This document shows positions 63,121 through 64,000 of a stretch of DNA of 64,000 nt, one piece after another. Source of the DNA: Fulvivirga imtechensis AK7. Its GTDB lineage: Bacteria > Bacteroidota > Bacteroidia > Cytophagales > Cyclobacteriaceae. Below the pieces are notes generated by a model. It saw only the letters and a list, made by a program, of their open reading frames with translations, did not search any database and was not told the origin of the DNA. A program made the position numbers and the translations under genes. Location: contig NZ_AMZN01000048.1 of NCBI RefSeq assembly GCF_000331535.1, positions 1-64,000 on the forward strand, given 5' to 3'. How positions within the stretch are numbered: the first letter of the stretch is position 1; each line of letters begins with the position of its first letter.

Positions 63121-63891
63121 ATGAAGGTGCTACGAAGCCTTTACCTCATCATCAACTATAAGACATTTATAGTTACTATTCTAGCCATAGCCTCAACATG
63201 GCTATGTGGCTACTACCACGTAAAAGCAGAATTTCCCCTTACCGTTATAGGTATTGCTATTGTGTTTCCGGTAGTATTTTCCATAGATAGCGCTTACAAA
63301 AGAAGGGAAAAGGCACTGGCCATGCTGGGTGATTTTAAAGCGCACCTGCTAGCGATTTATTATGCTTCACGAGATTGGCTTGAGCCTGCTAATAAGGACT
63401 ATGAATTGAAAATGAAAGCCCAATTGCTGGATATCTACAATTCGTTACGGGCATTTTTTACAGCGGACAGTAAACAAGTGTATCAGGCGGAAAAAGTGAT
63501 CTTCGATAAAATTTCAAATTTGTCATTGCTGCTTAAAGAGTTCAGAGATTTGGGACTTCAGTCGGGAGAAATGTCGCGGGTGAGTCAATATATCAGTAAA
63601 CTGGCGGTTTCAATTGAAAATCTTAAAGTAATACTTCATTACCGCACACCTATTACGCTACGGGCTTATAGCAAAGTGTTTATTTATAGCTTCCCCATTT
63701 TATACGGCCCATATTTTGGTTATATAGCTGAGCAATACAGCCCTGGTCTGGAGTATATGATGCCGGTAATGTTCAGTTTTATCCTTGTTAGTCTGGATAA
63801 TATTCAGGGACACCTTGAAAATCCTTTCGATCAAATCGGGGAGGATGATATTAAGTTTGATGTCGAAGAATTTGAAGAGATGATCAGCTAG
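63121..63891 (+). CDS. Bestrophin-like membrane protein
   Basis: The 256 residues have two helices near the N-terminus (~13-30, 38-55), a long charged helical region, and two helices near 185-225. The ending GHLENPFDQIGEDDIKFDVEEF resembles the ENPFGxDxNDLxLD of bestrophin/UPF0187 channels, and TPITLRAYSKVF the conserved PLxLRxYxK segment. The protein lacks obvious central bestrophin motifs, so the assignment is tentative. The repeat copy 3 follows 14 bases after the stop. Confidence 0.5.
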   Translation: MKVLRSLYLIINYKTFIVTILAIASTWLCGYYHVKAEFPLTVIGIAIVFPVVFSIDSAYKRREKALAMLGDFKAHLLAIYYASRDWLEPANKDYELKMKAQLLDIYNSLRAFFTADSKQVYQAEKVIFDKISNLSLLLKEFRDLGLQSGEMSRVSQYISKLAVSIENLKVILHYRTPITLRAYSKVFIYSFPILYGPYFGYIAEQYSPGLEYMMPVMFSFILVSLDNIQGHLENPFDQIGEDDIKFDVEEFEEMIS

Positions 63892-63905
63892 CATTAGCTA
63901 AAGTT

Positions 63906-64000
63906 GTGTTTGTAAGAAAACTCTAAGTGGCTTTAAGAAAACGTTGCCGCCAAAGGGCGGGACGAAGCGCCAAAAAGCGTACTGAGGTACATGAGCATTT
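63906..64000. repeat. Nested-hairpin repeat element, copy 3 (inverted, cut by window end)
   Basis: Read on the minus strand, the sequence matches the right half of copy 1: ATGCTCATGTACCTCAGTACGC, then CTTCGTCCCGCCCTTTGGCGG, AACGTTTTCTTAAAG and the outer arm GAGTTTTCTTAC (quoted in parts). It starts 14 bases after the last stop codon and continues beyond the window. Confidence 0.8.

Overview
The window reads as a chromosomal segment of a Bacteroidota, most likely a marine-type Cytophagales (Fulvivirga/Flammeovirgaceae-like; the genus is inference). Supporting signs are a type IX secretion C-terminal sorting domain, an Alternative Complex III operon, the long form of IspG, a ribosomal protein THX gene, AT-rich start regions without Shine-Dalgarno sequences, and promoters of the Bacteroidota type (TTTG, then 19 nt, then TAnnTTTG). 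No rRNA, tRNA, CRISPR array or intact insertion sequence was seen.

Layout. 1-2.1 kb: the 3' end of an RHS polymorphic toxin with an HNH nuclease tip, its likely immunity gene, a 3' scrap of an XRE-type regulator on the minus strand, and a palindromic inverted repeat that cuts that scrap. 2.2-3.5 kb: a secreted or outer-membrane protein of unknown function. 4.0-21.1 kb: one long respiratory block, actABCDEF (Alternative Complex III, quinol:cytochrome c oxidoreductase), then coxBA, ctaA, ctaB, two subunit III genes and subunit IV of an aa3-type oxidase, then an SCO-like protein, DUF420, a small CxxC membrane protein and DUF983. This is a full quinol-to-oxygen branch with its heme A and assembly factors. 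21-28 kb: a large orphan NtrY-like kinase and a 1148-residue outer-membrane-like protein. 28-36 kb: small unknowns, an ECF sigma factor with an anti-sigma-like/YCII fusion and a DUF6265 protein, an MlaFE-type ABC pair, an SDR, ispG, and small genes. 36-42 kb: a cadherin-repeat T9SS substrate, a lipoprotein, an unknown protein, an M13 peptidase and THX.

42.2-50.4 kb: the tryptophan operon trpEGDCFBA plus a DAHP synthase. It is preceded by two complete tandem trp attenuators. Each has a leader peptide with three consecutive Trp codons (AWWWHF), an antiterminator pairing and an intrinsic terminator. This is the clearest unusual regulatory system in the window.

50.5-59.2 kb: two convergent two-component propeller kinases overlapping by 4 bp, a WHxF/HHxP (GRDP-like) protein, a previously hidden 50-residue peptide gene ending in a three-cysteine tail, and another orphan kinase. 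The peptide and GRDP-like pair looks like a possible modified-peptide or signalling cassette. 59.4-64 kb: a flavoprotein disulfide-reductase homologue lacking both redox cysteines, a membrane protein, YebC, DoxX and a bestrophin-like protein.

Two repeat families recur. (1) An approximately 110-150 bp nested-hairpin element bounded by TAAGAAAACG / CGTTTTCTTA occurs at 19.2, 45.6 and 63.9 kb, each time immediately 3' of a stop codon. (2) Tandem arrays with a strict 7-bp period but unrelated unit sequences lie at gene ends and in gaps (35.4, 39.0, 39.7, 48.5, 62.3, 62.8 kb), and several stop codons fall inside them.
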